A stretch of 64,000 bases of DNA from Planctomycetota bacterium (GTDB lineage Bacteria; Planctomycetota; UBA1135; GCA-002686595). The stretch spans positions 26,015 to 90,014 of the forward strand of contig JAQXEK010000051.1 in assembly GCA_029250885.1 (NCBI GenBank), written 5' to 3'. Position 1 is the first letter of the stretch. The number at the start of each line of letters is the position of its first letter. Positions 27,030 to 36,544 of this stretch are shown here, piece by piece. The notes below the pieces were generated by a model. The model was given only the letters and a program-made list of their open reading frames with translations, was not told the DNA's origin and ran no database searches. The position numbers were made by a program, and so were the translations under genes.

Positions 27030-27517
27030 CTCAGGAAATCAGAGCGGCCACGGACCCAGGTGATCCACGGGGGGAGGGTCCCATCTAAGGCGATGTCTAA
27101 GCCAAAGCGTCGACCCGCCCTTGAGATTGCGCAACTGGCACCGACAGCCATCAACAGAATCGCGAGTGGGGCAACCGACTCCACGGAGTAGATGTACAGG
27201 TGCAAAGCAAGAAATGCTACGAGCCAGCCGGCGGGGCGCGTGAGTGCGCCTAGCAACAGGCAAATACCGGCAATCAGGGTGCTCCAGCTGACCAAAAAGG
27301 CGAGGCCGTCGGGGTTGTAAAGCAGGACCTTGTCACCCCAAAACGCGAAGGGTGCCGCTAGGTCATCGAGGTGGTGGCGAACTACCGCCCGGACCCTCCC
27401 ACCATCAAGCTCATCGCGGGCAGCCCAAGCCCAACCTGTGGACGTAGCTAGCCAGCCGAGCGTGATGCGTATAAGAACCAAGCCGCCGCTTGGTAAGGGG
27501 GATGTAGATGCCATCAA
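27026..27517 (-). CDS. DoxX-like integral membrane protein
   Basis: 163 residues with four probable membrane helices (~12-32, 75-92, 97-110, 113-132). The third and fourth regions read STLIAGICLLLGALTRPAGWLVAF and SVAPLAILLMAVGASCAI, the 'G.lLl.G..tr.a' pattern of DoxX/DoxD-type proteins. These are uncharacterised in most bacteria; some associate with quinol or sulfur oxidation. An alternative start is the next Met codon. It converges on pheA. Confidence 0.7.
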   Translation of the reverse strand: MMASTSPLPSGGLVLIRITLGWLATSTGWAWAARDELDGGRVRAVVRHHLDDLAAPFAFWGDKVLLYNPDGLAFLVSWSTLIAGICLLLGALTRPAGWLVAFLALHLYIYSVESVAPLAILLMAVGASCAISRAGRRFGLDIALDGTLPPWITWVRGRSDFLS

Positions 27518-27659
27518 ATTAGTCTACTGGTAGTGGTCGCATCGAAAAAGCTTCACCCTCCTTCAAAGTGCCAATGGGCGGACAAACTGTATCCATTACT
27601 CGTCGCATCGGGCAAGAGCGCGCTTCCCATGCCGCATTCTCTTCGTCAGGATAGGCTCT

Positions 27660-30650
27660 ATGGCGCGGCCTACACCTACACCTCCCCGAGATTTTGCTCT
27701 CTCCGCTTCCCTTCTGATCCTGGCTTCGCTTGGGGGTTGGTTTCTGGGGACGATTGTCGATCAGCGCGCCGCTGAGACCTTCGATCACAACATTGACAAG
27801 ATCGCCGAGAGGGTCGGAGTCCAGATCGAGCTATACACCGAAGCGCAGTTGTTGCTGCTAAGCTTCGCCGCAGAAGAGGCACTGGGCATGGACCAGGATC
27901 TGACCGGTCGATTCCAGGATGCGGTCATTACACTCGTGGACTTTAGAAAGCGTGCTGACTCCCTGGTGCGCCGCCGTCCTGGCTTCCAATCCATCAACTG
28001 GGTCTCTCTAGGGGGCGTGATCGAGGTTACGGCCCCCCTGCAGTCCAACGAGGCGGCCCTACGCCAGAATCTATTGGAGCACCCCAACCCTGAAGTGCGG
28101 GCCGCCTTCTTGGGAGCCATCCAAGACCATGGGGGGCGGAATGCCGAGCTCACATCCACCCCGATCATCTCCTTGTTTCAAGGCGGGCTTGGGTTTTCTG
28201 TTTACCACCCTGTGCGCCGATCAAATGGCCAGCTCATCGGTGTGCTCAATGCGAGCTTTCGCCTGAGCGATCTGTTTACTCATTGCGTTCCCGAGCAGTC
28301 CCTCGAAGGGGTCGCTGAGTACGCCGTTTTAAATGCAGACCAAGAGGTGCTCTACGCGAATTTTGACACGACGGGCGACGTTGACTGGAGTCACAGCTCC
28401 TCGAGAGACCTACGTCTTGTCCCTCAGCCGCTAACTGTACGTGCCAGGCCAACCCCGGCTTGGCTAAAGTCGGGCCTCACCAAAGAGAAGTCCATCCTGT
28501 CCGGCATTGGCGTCGCTCTCGGTTGCCTTCTGGCGGCTTTGAGTTGGAAGATGACTGCTCGCGGGCGAGGCATCGTGCAGTCTGAGTGGCGCTTGAAGCT
28601 AGCGCTTAATGGCGCAAGTCTAGGCGTGTGGGACCTGGACGTGCCGAATGGTGTCCTGCACCTCAACCAAGAGTGGCTCACTATGCTTGGTCTCAAGCAG
28701 AGCGATGGCTATCTTGACCTGGCGGACTACCGCGGATTGGTTCATCCCGAGGACGTGCAGGTCGTGGAGGGCGCCATGGACCGGCACCTGCGCGGGGAGA
28801 GCCCGAGCTACCAGACCGAGCACCGCATTCGCTCGGGGACGGGGGAGTGGATCTGGGTCTTGGACATGGGAAGTGTTGTGGAGCGCACCAATAACGGCAG
28901 CCCTAGGCGCGTGGCGGGAACCCAGCACGACATTACGGATACTCGTCGCGCCGAGTTAGAGCTCGAGCGCAGCATGGGCCGCTACCGGTCCATTTTCGAA
29001 CACTCGCCCGTCGGGCTTCTCGAGCAGGATATGTCCGAGGTCAAGCAGCGAATGGACAAGCTGCGCGCCCAGGGGGTAGTCGACCTTCGTCAGCACTTCT
29101 TGGACGAACCCGAAGCTGTGTTGGCGTTTGCGGGGCTCTCCAAGCCTCTCGACATCAACCATTCGTACCTGCGAATGTTTAGCGCGAAATCCACAGACGA
29201 GTACAAAGCCAACCTTGCCAAGATGGTCGATGAACGGGCACACAAGGCCTTTGAGGAGGAGTTGGTCGCCCTTTACGCAGGCGCTTCGACCTGCGAGTTC
29301 GACTTTCCCTTGCAATCCCTGGAGGGTAAAGAGCTGCTGTACACAGTCCGTTTGACGGTGGCCCCCGACTGCATGGACGACCTTTCCTCGGTCTTTGTCT
29401 CCCTTGTGGACAACACGCGACGGATCCGCGAAGAGGAGGAGCGCCGTTTGGCGGAGATTCGCGAGCGTGAGGCCCAGAAGAGCGAGAGTCTGGCACTCTT
29501 AGCCGGTGGGGTCGCCCACGACTTCAACAACCTGCTGGTTCCGATCATCGGAAACATCGAGCTGGTCATGGACCAGCTGGCTCCAGATTCGGAGATGGCG
29601 GACAATCTACTCCGGGCAGAGCAGGCAGCGCAGCGCGCCGCCGAACTCGCTCGCCAGATGCAGATCTACTCTGGCCGTGGCCAGGTCCAGAGCGAGGCCT
29701 TCGACATGAACGCCCTAGTCGCCGAGATGAATGACCTGCTCGGTTCCAGCCTGCCGGGCAAAATCGCCTTGGAGTCCAACCTGCACGACGGTGTTCTCGG
29801 GATCGATGGAGACCCGACCCAGGTTCGCCAATTGGTGATGAACCTCGTGTTGAATGCGGCGGACGCCATTGGGCGAGAACCAGGCATGGTGTCAGTCCAG
29901 ACAGGTTATGCCGAGGTCAAGAAGGGAGACCTGGAGGATGCCTTCACGGGCCCGGACTTCGCCTTGGGCCAGTGCATCTTCTTGGAGGTCAAGGACACGG
30001 GCCGTGGTCTAGGAGAGGAGACGCGCAAGCGGATGTTTGAGCCCTTCTTCAGCACCAAAGCCGCGGGCCGCGGTCTCGGCATGAGCGTGGTCCTCGGGAT
30101 TGTGCGCAGCCACCAAGGAGCTCTCGTGGTGGAGTCCTCCTCGGGAGTAGGCACGTCGATTCGGGCCTACTTGCCCATTTCCCATCGCCCGATTTCCACG
30201 TCCAAGCAGCTTGGATCACGGCCCTTCCGGGGCGCAACCGAGTCAAGACAACGCGTGTCGATCTTGCTGGCGGATGACGAGCCCGGCGTGCTGCGCTTTG
30301 CAAGCGCGGCCCTCGCTTTGGTCAACGTCGACACGGTTTGCGTCGAGGACGGCTCCCAGGCGGTAGCGCAATTTAGAGAGCTAAAACGGGCGGGCCGTAC
30401 TCCCAGCCTGGTCTTGCTCGATGCGACCATGCCTGTCATGGGGGGCATTGAAGCCATGGATGAAATCCGCAACATGGACCCTAGGGTTGCGGTCATTCTG
30501 TCCAGTGGCTATACCCTCGAAGGGGTCGCCTCAAGGGCGGCGGAGACAGAGCGTTGCTGGTTCCTGCCGAAGCCCTACGGCGTAACTGAACTCACGAACA
30601 TGGTCTCGGACGTCCTCGCGGATTCGCAAAGTGAGCAAGGACCGAGCTAG
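27660..30650 (+). CDS. Hybrid sensor histidine kinase (CHASE-PAS-PAS-HK-REC)
   Basis: 996 residues. Two membrane helices (~12-31 and ~279-299) bracket a periplasmic CHASE-type domain that includes FQSINWVSLGGVIEV. PAS1 (~310-435) and a second PAS (~440-590) follow, the latter containing FEHSPVGLLEQDMSEVKQRM. The kinase has H620 in GGVAHDFNNLL, an N-box (NLVLNAADAIG) and G boxes (DTGRGLGEET, GRGLGMSVV). The REC domain (~868-985) has acidic LADDEP and phosphoacceptor Asp921 in LLDATMP. The ligand is unknown; CHASE domains sense small extracellular molecules. It overlaps the next gene by 20 bases. No separate response regulator lies nearby, so output may go to an unlinked HPt or regulator. Confidence 0.92.
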   Translation: MARPTPTPPRDFALSASLLILASLGGWFLGTIVDQRAAETFDHNIDKIAERVGVQIELYTEAQLLLLSFAAEEALGMDQDLTGRFQDAVITLVDFRKRADSLVRRRPGFQSINWVSLGGVIEVTAPLQSNEAALRQNLLEHPNPEVRAAFLGAIQDHGGRNAELTSTPIISLFQGGLGFSVYHPVRRSNGQLIGVLNASFRLSDLFTHCVPEQSLEGVAEYAVLNADQEVLYANFDTTGDVDWSHSSSRDLRLVPQPLTVRARPTPAWLKSGLTKEKSILSGIGVALGCLLAALSWKMTARGRGIVQSEWRLKLALNGASLGVWDLDVPNGVLHLNQEWLTMLGLKQSDGYLDLADYRGLVHPEDVQVVEGAMDRHLRGESPSYQTEHRIRSGTGEWIWVLDMGSVVERTNNGSPRRVAGTQHDITDTRRAELELERSMGRYRSIFEHSPVGLLEQDMSEVKQRMDKLRAQGVVDLRQHFLDEPEAVLAFAGLSKPLDINHSYLRMFSAKSTDEYKANLAKMVDERAHKAFEEELVALYAGASTCEFDFPLQSLEGKELLYTVRLTVAPDCMDDLSSVFVSLVDNTRRIREEEERRLAEIREREAQKSESLALLAGGVAHDFNNLLVPIIGNIELVMDQLAPDSEMADNLLRAEQAAQRAAELARQMQIYSGRGQVQSEAFDMNALVAEMNDLLGSSLPGKIALESNLHDGVLGIDGDPTQVRQLVMNLVLNAADAIGREPGMVSVQTGYAEVKKGDLEDAFTGPDFALGQCIFLEVKDTGRGLGEETRKRMFEPFFSTKAAGRGLGMSVVLGIVRSHQGALVVESSSGVGTSIRAYLPISHRPISTSKQLGSRPFRGATESRQRVSILLADDEPGVLRFASAALALVNVDTVCVEDGSQAVAQFRELKRAGRTPSLVLLDATMPVMGGIEAMDEIRNMDPRVAVILSSGYTLEGVASRAAETERCWFLPKPYGVTELTNMVSDVLADSQSEQGPS

Positions 30651-31722
30651 GAGCAAGCTCATCCGTCGTGTCTCCCTCGCAGCGCTCGTCGCGTTTTTGG
30701 CAGCGGGCCTCTGGATCGGGTGCTCGCTCGCTCGCGTTGCCGACATGCCGGGCGAGTCCTATGGGCAATCACTGGAGCCATGGAGCGCCGATGACCACGC
30801 CCTTGGTACGACGCTCGAGGCCAGCGTCCGAAGCTTGACGGCCCTAGGCCCGCGCTCGACGCTTGACGAGGACGCGCGTGCAGCTGCCGGCGCTTGGATA
30901 CTCCAGCAGCTCCAGGTTCTCGGCCTAGTCGTCGTGGCGGAGACCTTTGTTCCAGCAATACCGGATGAGCAAGGGCTTGGCCACGCCCTCCTGGAGTCTC
31001 CTGGCTCCGAGCCTGTGTTCACCAACTACATCGTGCCCCTCGGCGGACCCGCAGATGCGCCGCTGCTTGTTCTGTCCGCCCACTACGACACCGTTCCCGG
31101 CTCGGTCGGTGCGGACGATGATGCCAGCGGCGTCGCCGCGCTGCTCGAGCTGGCCGCGCGGCTCGCCTCGGACCCGATCCCCGCATCGAAGCAACGCTAT
31201 CGCCTGGAGCTGTGCTTCTTTGATGGGGAGGAGGCCGGCTATGAGCGCATGGGCAGCGGCCACCACGCCCGCAAGCTGGCTAGCGAAGGCAAGCAGGTGG
31301 CCGGGGCCATCTCTCTAGAGATGCTCGGCTACTTCACGGAGGCGCCAGGCACCCAAGATTCCCCAAGCGCTCTGCTCGGCCCCTTCTACCCGAGTGCAGG
31401 TAACTTCATTGCTTTCGTGGGGAGCGAGGCGAGCGGCGACTTTATCCGCGAATCGATCGGCGCCTTCCGGACGGGCGCTCGGTTTCCCAGCGAAGGGCTC
31501 GTGGCTCCGGACTCGATCCTGGATGTGCGGCGTAGCGACCACGTTCACTTCGTGGACCAGGGGTGGCCCGGCTTCATGGTGACGGACACCGCGAACTTCC
31601 GCAACCCGCACTATCATCGCTCGACCGACACCCCTGATCAGCTTGACTACTTGGCCCTTGGCCGGGTTACTCGCGGAATCGAGGGTATGATTCGAGTCCT
31701 TGCAACCAAGACAACACCCTAA
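30631..31722 (+). CDS. M28-family zinc peptidase (glutaminyl cyclase-like)
   Basis: 363 residues from GTG 30631, which lies inside the histidine-kinase end. A hydrophobic N-terminus (~12-31) ending in IGCS suggests secretion or a lipid anchor. The zinc site has all expected parts: H151-x-D153 in SAHYDTVPGS, ADDDASG (162-164), E200-E201 in GEEAG, and H329 in a YHRSTDTPDQLDY segment. M28 enzymes are aminopeptidases or glutaminyl-peptide cyclotransferases; SLEMLGYF is compatible with both. Which reaction it catalyses cannot be decided here. An ABC transporter follows 7 bases downstream, so it may act on exported or imported peptides. Confidence 0.85.
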   Translation: MSKDRARSKLIRRVSLAALVAFLAAGLWIGCSLARVADMPGESYGQSLEPWSADDHALGTTLEASVRSLTALGPRSTLDEDARAAAGAWILQQLQVLGLVVVAETFVPAIPDEQGLGHALLESPGSEPVFTNYIVPLGGPADAPLLVLSAHYDTVPGSVGADDDASGVAALLELAARLASDPIPASKQRYRLELCFFDGEEAGYERMGSGHHARKLASEGKQVAGAISLEMLGYFTEAPGTQDSPSALLGPFYPSAGNFIAFVGSEASGDFIRESIGAFRTGARFPSEGLVAPDSILDVRRSDHVHFVDQGWPGFMVTDTANFRNPHYHRSTDTPDQLDYLALGRVTRGIEGMIRVLATKTTP

Positions 31723-31729
31723 GCACTTT

Positions 31730-32500
31730 ATGTCGGAATCGGATCCAGAAGAACCGGTGCTGGTCGTCACGGACCTGCGCCGCGAATACGCGGACAAGGT
31801 CGCCGTGGCCGGTTTGAGCTTCGACGTGAAGCCGGGTGAGATCCTTGGCCTCGTAGGCCCCAATGGCGCTGGCAAGACCACAACCCTGCGCTCGATCGCA
31901 GGCATCCTGCCTGTGCAGCAGGGCAGTATCTCGGTGGCCGGCTTCAGCGTCACCGAGGACGGCCACCGGGCACGCTATCACCTAGCTTGGATTCCCGACG
32001 ACCCCAAGCCATTCGACAGTCTGACGGTCTGGGAGCACCTGGACCTTGTGGCGGGACTCTTCGACGTCCCGGAGTGGAAGTCGCGGGCTACAGAGCTGCT
32101 GGACTTCTTCTCCCTAGGGGATAAGCGCGATGCCTTAGGTGGGGAACTAAGCCGCGGGATGTGCCAGAAGCTAGCCTTGGCTATGGCGTGGCTTCCGAGG
32201 CCCAAGCTGGTGCTTATGGACGAGCCCCTGTCGGGTCTCGACCCGCGAGGGATCCGCACCGCCCGGCGCGCAATCCAAGAGATTGCCGCCAGTGGAACGG
32301 CGGTCATTCTGTCGTCACACCTGCTCGAGCTTGTGCAGCAGCTGGCCGACCGGCTCCTAATTATCGATGAGGGACGGAAGGCCTTCGAGGGCACCCTCGA
32401 AGAGGCCCATGCGGGCTTCCAGATCCCTGAGAACTCGAGCCTTGAGGATGTATTCTTTGCGGTGACCGAGAAACCGAAAGGGGCCGAGCCCGAGGCATGA
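31730..32500 (+). CDS. ABC exporter ATPase
   Basis: 256 residues from ATG 31730; the longer frame starts inside the peptidase gene. Walker A is GPNGAGKTT (43-51), the Q-loop region is present, and Walker B is LVLMDEP. The signature is LSRGMCQK rather than LSGGQ, a common variant. It belongs to the exporter class of the DRA/CcmA type, pairing with ABC-2-like permeases. Its stop overlaps the permease start (ATGA), which confirms the pair. The substrate is unknown; Gln/His-type conserved sites support active ATP hydrolysis. Confidence 0.92.
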   Translation: MSESDPEEPVLVVTDLRREYADKVAVAGLSFDVKPGEILGLVGPNGAGKTTTLRSIAGILPVQQGSISVAGFSVTEDGHRARYHLAWIPDDPKPFDSLTVWEHLDLVAGLFDVPEWKSRATELLDFFSLGDKRDALGGELSRGMCQKLALAMAWLPRPKLVLMDEPLSGLDPRGIRTARRAIQEIAASGTAVILSSHLLELVQQLADRLLIIDEGRKAFEGTLEEAHAGFQIPENSSLEDVFFAVTEKPKGAEPEA

Positions 32501-34275
32501 TCGCCATTCCATCCGCAGGGTTGCGGCGCTTGATGCTACTTGAGTGCCGGGGCTACCTTCGGGGTGCCCTACGCCGACTCAAGACCCCCAAGGGTGCTAC
32601 CTTCGCCCTGCTTGGCGGGCTCTTGCTGGCCGTGTGGTTGCGCTCGCTGTTTCAGAGTCCAGACGTGATCGGAGTTGGCGAACAAGCAATCGCAAGAGAA
32701 GGCACAGGCGGCTTACCCGAGGGCGACCTGGTCCTACGCACCCTCTGCTTGGGTGTGCTGGTTCTCGTCTCTATCAGCGGGGTTGTGACCCGCGGTATCC
32801 ACATTCCGCCCGAGAGGCTCGAGCGGCTGCTAGCCCTACCGGTCTCCCGCAGCGACTTCCTGCGCTACCGGTTGTGGTCCGTGGTCGCGCGAACCATGAC
32901 AGGGGCGCCGATCCTGGCGGTGCTGGCCATGGTCCGCACGAACAGCTCCGGGGCGATTCTATTGGCGGTCCCCCTTTTCCTGGGATTGAGCTCGGTGCTT
33001 GGCTTCCTCGCGTCCTTGTTGAGCGCAGGTATGGAGAGCAGTCCCGCCTTCGTCCGCGTCACAGACAAGCTGCGGTCAGGCGGACGTTTTCTCCTGCTCA
33101 TGCTGCTGCTCTTAATCCCAGTCGTCACTGCCGGACGCGCGGCTCCCGAGCTACTTCCTAGTTGGCTGGTGGGAACCGGCGCCAGTCTGATGGAGACCTT
33201 TGGCCAGGTGGATTTCCCAGCACTGATTCGGCTACTCAGCAGGCCCCTCGATCCCTTCTTGGCCCTGGCCCAAGGCAGCGGTGCAGCGTCCCTATTCAAA
33301 AATGGCAGCCTTTGTATCTTGATCGTGTTGGCAGTCCTCGAGTTGGCTGCCCGAGTTCCCGTGGACTTCCGCGAGATGGCGATCGAAGGGGCGAAGAGCA
33401 GCGCGAAGCGGATCCGGAGCGCGGGCAGTGTTGGACGAGCGGCAAGCGGGGGGCGGGCTCGCGTCGGCCTGTTCGGCGTACCGCATCTGTTCGGCCGAGG
33501 CCCAATGGGCGCGGTGGCGTGGCGCAAGCTCTCTGGCATCTGGCGCAAGGCACGCGGCTTCCTGGGGATCTCTCTCTTCTTGGGTTGTTTTTTGCTGTTT
33601 GGAGTCCGGCTGATTTTTGGCGGGGACCTCTTCCGCGTAGCCCAAGCCGGTCAATCTATCGAGGACGTGACCTACCTCAACGATATAGGCTCGGCCGTGC
33701 TCGCCCTGCTCGGCACCCTCTACCTGACCAACGGGCTGCGCTTTGACTTTCGCGAGGACCTCGTCCAACTCGATATCCTTAAGTCTTGGCCCCTACAGCC
33801 CTGGAAGATGTTTCTTGGATCGCTGCTGCCGCAGACCATGGCGATCAGCCTTGTGGTGAGCGCACTGCTCTTGACCTGGCTGCTGATCTCCGAGGCTACG
33901 GGGCTGTTCATCTTGCTTCTTGTACTGGCGCTGCCGGCGGTGGTCTTTGCCTGGGTGGCTGTGGATAACATCGCCTTCCTGATCTGGCCGGTGCGCTTTG
34001 TTCCCGGACAAGCCGGTCAGCTCCAACACATTGGTCGCGGGTTGCTGCTGACCTTTGCGCGCATGACGCTGTTCCTGGTCTCCTTTGGCCTTGCCGCGTG
34101 TTTTGGAGCGCTCGCTTGGCTTGCTTTGATTCGCGTCGAGAGCCTTGGTCCCGAAGGCCTGATCACCTCGGTTGCTCTGGTCGTCCTTGGCGTACTCTTA
34201 GCCGTGGACTGTGGCCTTGCCATGGTGGGGGGGATGGCCTTTGCTCGCTACGACCCCGCTAGAGACCGAGTGTAG
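32497..34275 (+). CDS. ABC-2-type exporter permease
   Basis: 592 residues with many hydrophobic helices, for example ~24-44, 76-95, 160-176, 190-212, 365-385 and 454-490 (VVSALLLTWLLISEATGLFILLL). It carries a long, basic Ser/Gly/Ala-rich loop in the middle (~293-350). It starts in an ATGA overlap with the ABC ATPase gene, the usual arrangement for two-component exporters. Its end overlaps the convergent phosphatase gene by 17 bases. No catalytic motif is expected. What it exports is unknown; the peptidase upstream suggests a peptide or lipoprotein. Confidence 0.85.
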   Translation: MIAIPSAGLRRLMLLECRGYLRGALRRLKTPKGATFALLGGLLLAVWLRSLFQSPDVIGVGEQAIAREGTGGLPEGDLVLRTLCLGVLVLVSISGVVTRGIHIPPERLERLLALPVSRSDFLRYRLWSVVARTMTGAPILAVLAMVRTNSSGAILLAVPLFLGLSSVLGFLASLLSAGMESSPAFVRVTDKLRSGGRFLLLMLLLLIPVVTAGRAAPELLPSWLVGTGASLMETFGQVDFPALIRLLSRPLDPFLALAQGSGAASLFKNGSLCILIVLAVLELAARVPVDFREMAIEGAKSSAKRIRSAGSVGRAASGGRARVGLFGVPHLFGRGPMGAVAWRKLSGIWRKARGFLGISLFLGCFLLFGVRLIFGGDLFRVAQAGQSIEDVTYLNDIGSAVLALLGTLYLTNGLRFDFREDLVQLDILKSWPLQPWKMFLGSLLPQTMAISLVVSALLLTWLLISEATGLFILLLVLALPAVVFAWVAVDNIAFLIWPVRFVPGQAGQLQHIGRGLLLTFARMTLFLVSFGLAACFGALAWLALIRVESLGPEGLITSVALVVLGVLLAVDCGLAMVGGMAFARYDPARDRV

Positions 34276-35356
34276 CCTTGAGGTGGGGACCTAAGCGCGC
34301 TCGCGTGGGCTCGTTGGCCCAGGCGACGAACGAGACGGGTGTAGTAGCGTCGAGCTCGAAATCGAGGGGGCTGCCGTCAGGAAGTGTCACCACACAGCCC
34401 GCAGCCCTGGCAATGGGGATCGCAGCGGCCACGTCGTAGGGCTTGGACGTAATGGTTGGCCGCCCCCTGCGCCTTGCGATGAAGGCGCGCAGGTCGGCGA
34501 CCATCCGATACTTGGACGTCGCAAGCAGAAGCAGCTGACCAGCGTTGGAAATGTACTGGTCGTCGTAGATGCTGCTCTGGTCCGCACCTTCGTACTTGGA
34601 CAAGCGGGCAAAGAAGCTGGACTCGATCTGGGCAAGCTCTTCGCGCATGTCTGGGTGGAAGCGGAAGAAGGGAAAGAAGCCACCGTCGACTTGGTCGGAG
34701 TCGTCACAACTCAGCTCGCCCTGGCGAAGGACAACCGGCTCGCCCCGGGCCGCCAAGATCTCCATGCGGCAATACCTTTCGTTTGGCTTGCCAACGACGA
34801 GCCTTGCCTCGGCACCACGGGAGTCGACAAGCTCGCGAAGGCAGCCCAGACTGACCTCGGAGAGCCGGGGGGTGCTGGGTCCGGGTGGGACTAGGGCGAT
34901 CGATGCCCAGGCCGAGCGCAGGTCGTACATAAGGTTGCGCGTTCCGTCTACGGGGTCCACAGCCACACGTGGTCCACCATGATCGAAGCCGCCAACGGCG
35001 CGGAAGCCAGGGCCGTCGCTGGCGGGGCCCAGGTGGCGCCAGCCCGAATCCTCAGTCAGGATCGACAGGGGCTCGGACTTGGCGAATCCCTCGGCCCATG
35101 CCTGCACGATGCGCTCGGGCTCCAAATCCAAGCCGAATGTCGTGTCTCCTTCGCCCATGCCCGCGGTCCGCGTCAAGTCTGCGAAGGCGCCGCTGTGACT
35201 GGTCTCGACGTCCTGACGTGCGGCCTCGCTCACACGAAGACTGGTGGCGGCCGCAAGCTCTTCGCTCAGGCTGCGAATGCGGGCCTCCCAAAGGGCGCTC
35301 CGCTGGCTGTCCCATCGCAAAGCGCGGGGCTGGGGCTGTTCGTCGTTAGTCTGCAT
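34259..35356 (-). CDS. IMPase-family (inositol monophosphatase/3'-nucleotidase-like) phosphatase
   Basis: 365 residues from ATG 35356. The longer frame upstream would overlap the divergent trxB start and has no family-like sequence. The metal motifs are present: VAVDPVDGTRN (DPxDGT), an acidic ILTEDSG site before it, and KPYDVAAAIPIARAAGC, the second-Asp motif with Tyr in place of the usual Trp. IMPase-fold enzymes are Mg2+-dependent and Li+-sensitive; substrates include inositol phosphates, 3'-phosphoadenosine nucleotides and fructose-1,6-bisphosphate. The extra ~60 residues in the middle make the substrate uncertain. Divergent from trxB. Confidence 0.85.
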   Translation of the reverse strand: MQTNDEQPQPRALRWDSQRSALWEARIRSLSEELAAATSLRVSEAARQDVETSHSGAFADLTRTAGMGEGDTTFGLDLEPERIVQAWAEGFAKSEPLSILTEDSGWRHLGPASDGPGFRAVGGFDHGGPRVAVDPVDGTRNLMYDLRSAWASIALVPPGPSTPRLSEVSLGCLRELVDSRGAEARLVVGKPNERYCRMEILAARGEPVVLRQGELSCDDSDQVDGGFFPFFRFHPDMREELAQIESSFFARLSKYEGADQSSIYDDQYISNAGQLLLLATSKYRMVADLRAFIARRRGRPTITSKPYDVAAAIPIARAAGCVVTLPDGSPLDFELDATTPVSFVAWANEPTRARLGPHLKATLGL

Positions 35357-35473
35357 CGGAAGTGCCGGAAGGGCTGCCCCAAGTATAGGCTCCAACTTGT
35401 TAACATCCCCTGTCCAGCAGCGCGCTTTTGGCGCTGACCCCAGTAAGTCAATCTCCCAACGCAATCTCCCCCC

Positions 35474-36442
35474 ATGAGCTCGGTTCACGAAGTCATCATC
35501 ATCGGATCAGGTCCCGCAGGTTACACCGCAGCCATCTACACGGCCCGGGCCAACCTCAAGCCGCTGCTCATCGAAGGTGAGCCTAGCGTAGAAGCGCCGG
35601 ACCTTCTGCCCGGGGGCCAGCTTATGTTGACCACAGAGGTCGAGAACTACCCCGGCTTCCCCGATGGCGTCACCGGCCCCGAGCTCATGGAGCACTTCAA
35701 GGCACAGGCTGTTCGCTTCGGCACGGAACTCATGTCGATGAACGTGGTTGAAGTCGAACTCGACAAGTCGCCCAAGCGCGTCAAGACCACAGACGGTGTC
35801 TGGCACGAGGCGAAGACTATCATCATCTCGACCGGCGCTAGTGCCAGCTGGCTTGGACTCGAGTCTGAGACCGCCCTGCGCAACCGCGGCGTATCCGCCT
35901 GTGCGACCTGCGATGGAGCCTTCTTCAAGGACAAGGTCATCGCTGTGGTCGGCGGCGGTGACACGGCCTGCGAAGAGGCTTCCTACCTGACACGCTTTGG
36001 ATCGAAGGTCTATCTGATCCACCGTCGCGATGAGCTGCGCGCCTCAAAGATTATGCGCGACCGCGTCTTGAACCACGACGGCATCGAGATGGTCTGGAAC
36101 TCAGTCGTGACGGAGGTCCTTGCGGAAGAGGGCGGCGTCATGGGCCCCAGGACTGCCGGCGTCAAGCTAGAGAACACCGTTACCGGCGAAGAGAGCGAGC
36201 TCGCCCTCGACGGACTCTTCATCGCCATCGGCCACAAGCCAAACACGGGCTTCCTCAACGGCGCCCTTGAGACTGATGACCTCGGCTACCTCGTGCTAGA
36301 GAAGGGCATGCAGACTAAGCACGAGGGTGTCTTCGCTGCCGGTGATGTGGCCGACCACACCTATCGCCAGGCGATAACCGCCGCTGGCATGGGCTGTCAA
36401 GCTGCCATCGAAGCCGAGCGCTGGCTTGAAGCGACCGAGTAG
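35474..36442 (+). CDS. trxB: Thioredoxin reductase
   Basis: 322 residues. The N-terminal FAD motif is VIIIGSGPAGYTAAIYTARA. The redox centre is C143-A-T-C146 in SACATCDGAFF. The NADPH-binding motif VAVVGGGDTACEEA follows, and AAGDVADHTYRQAITAAGMG is the conserved second FAD region. It reduces thioredoxin with NADPH and length is normal. It stands alone on + with a perfect hairpin terminator behind it. No thioredoxin gene lies in the window. Confidence 0.97.
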   Translation: MSSVHEVIIIGSGPAGYTAAIYTARANLKPLLIEGEPSVEAPDLLPGGQLMLTTEVENYPGFPDGVTGPELMEHFKAQAVRFGTELMSMNVVEVELDKSPKRVKTTDGVWHEAKTIIISTGASASWLGLESETALRNRGVSACATCDGAFFKDKVIAVVGGGDTACEEASYLTRFGSKVYLIHRRDELRASKIMRDRVLNHDGIEMVWNSVVTEVLAEEGGVMGPRTAGVKLENTVTGEESELALDGLFIAIGHKPNTGFLNGALETDDLGYLVLEKGMQTKHEGVFAAGDVADHTYRQAITAAGMGCQAAIEAERWLEATE

Positions 36443-36465
36443 GTCAAGGCTAGCTACAACGGATC

Positions 36466-36502
36466 GCGGGCCCGACCCTTGCTTGGCAAGGGTCGGGCCC
36501 GC
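36466..36502. terminator. Bidirectional terminator between trxB and the PilX-like gene
   Basis: Two perfect 17-base arms (36466-36482 and 36486-36502) flank a 3-base loop TTG, followed on + by TTCTTCTC. It lies between convergent genes and could stop both. On - the tail is not T-rich, so the + direction is better supported. Confidence 0.85.
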
Positions 36503-36544
36503 TTCTTCTCCCCGCACAGTGCGACGGCGTGGGCCAGGCGGCCA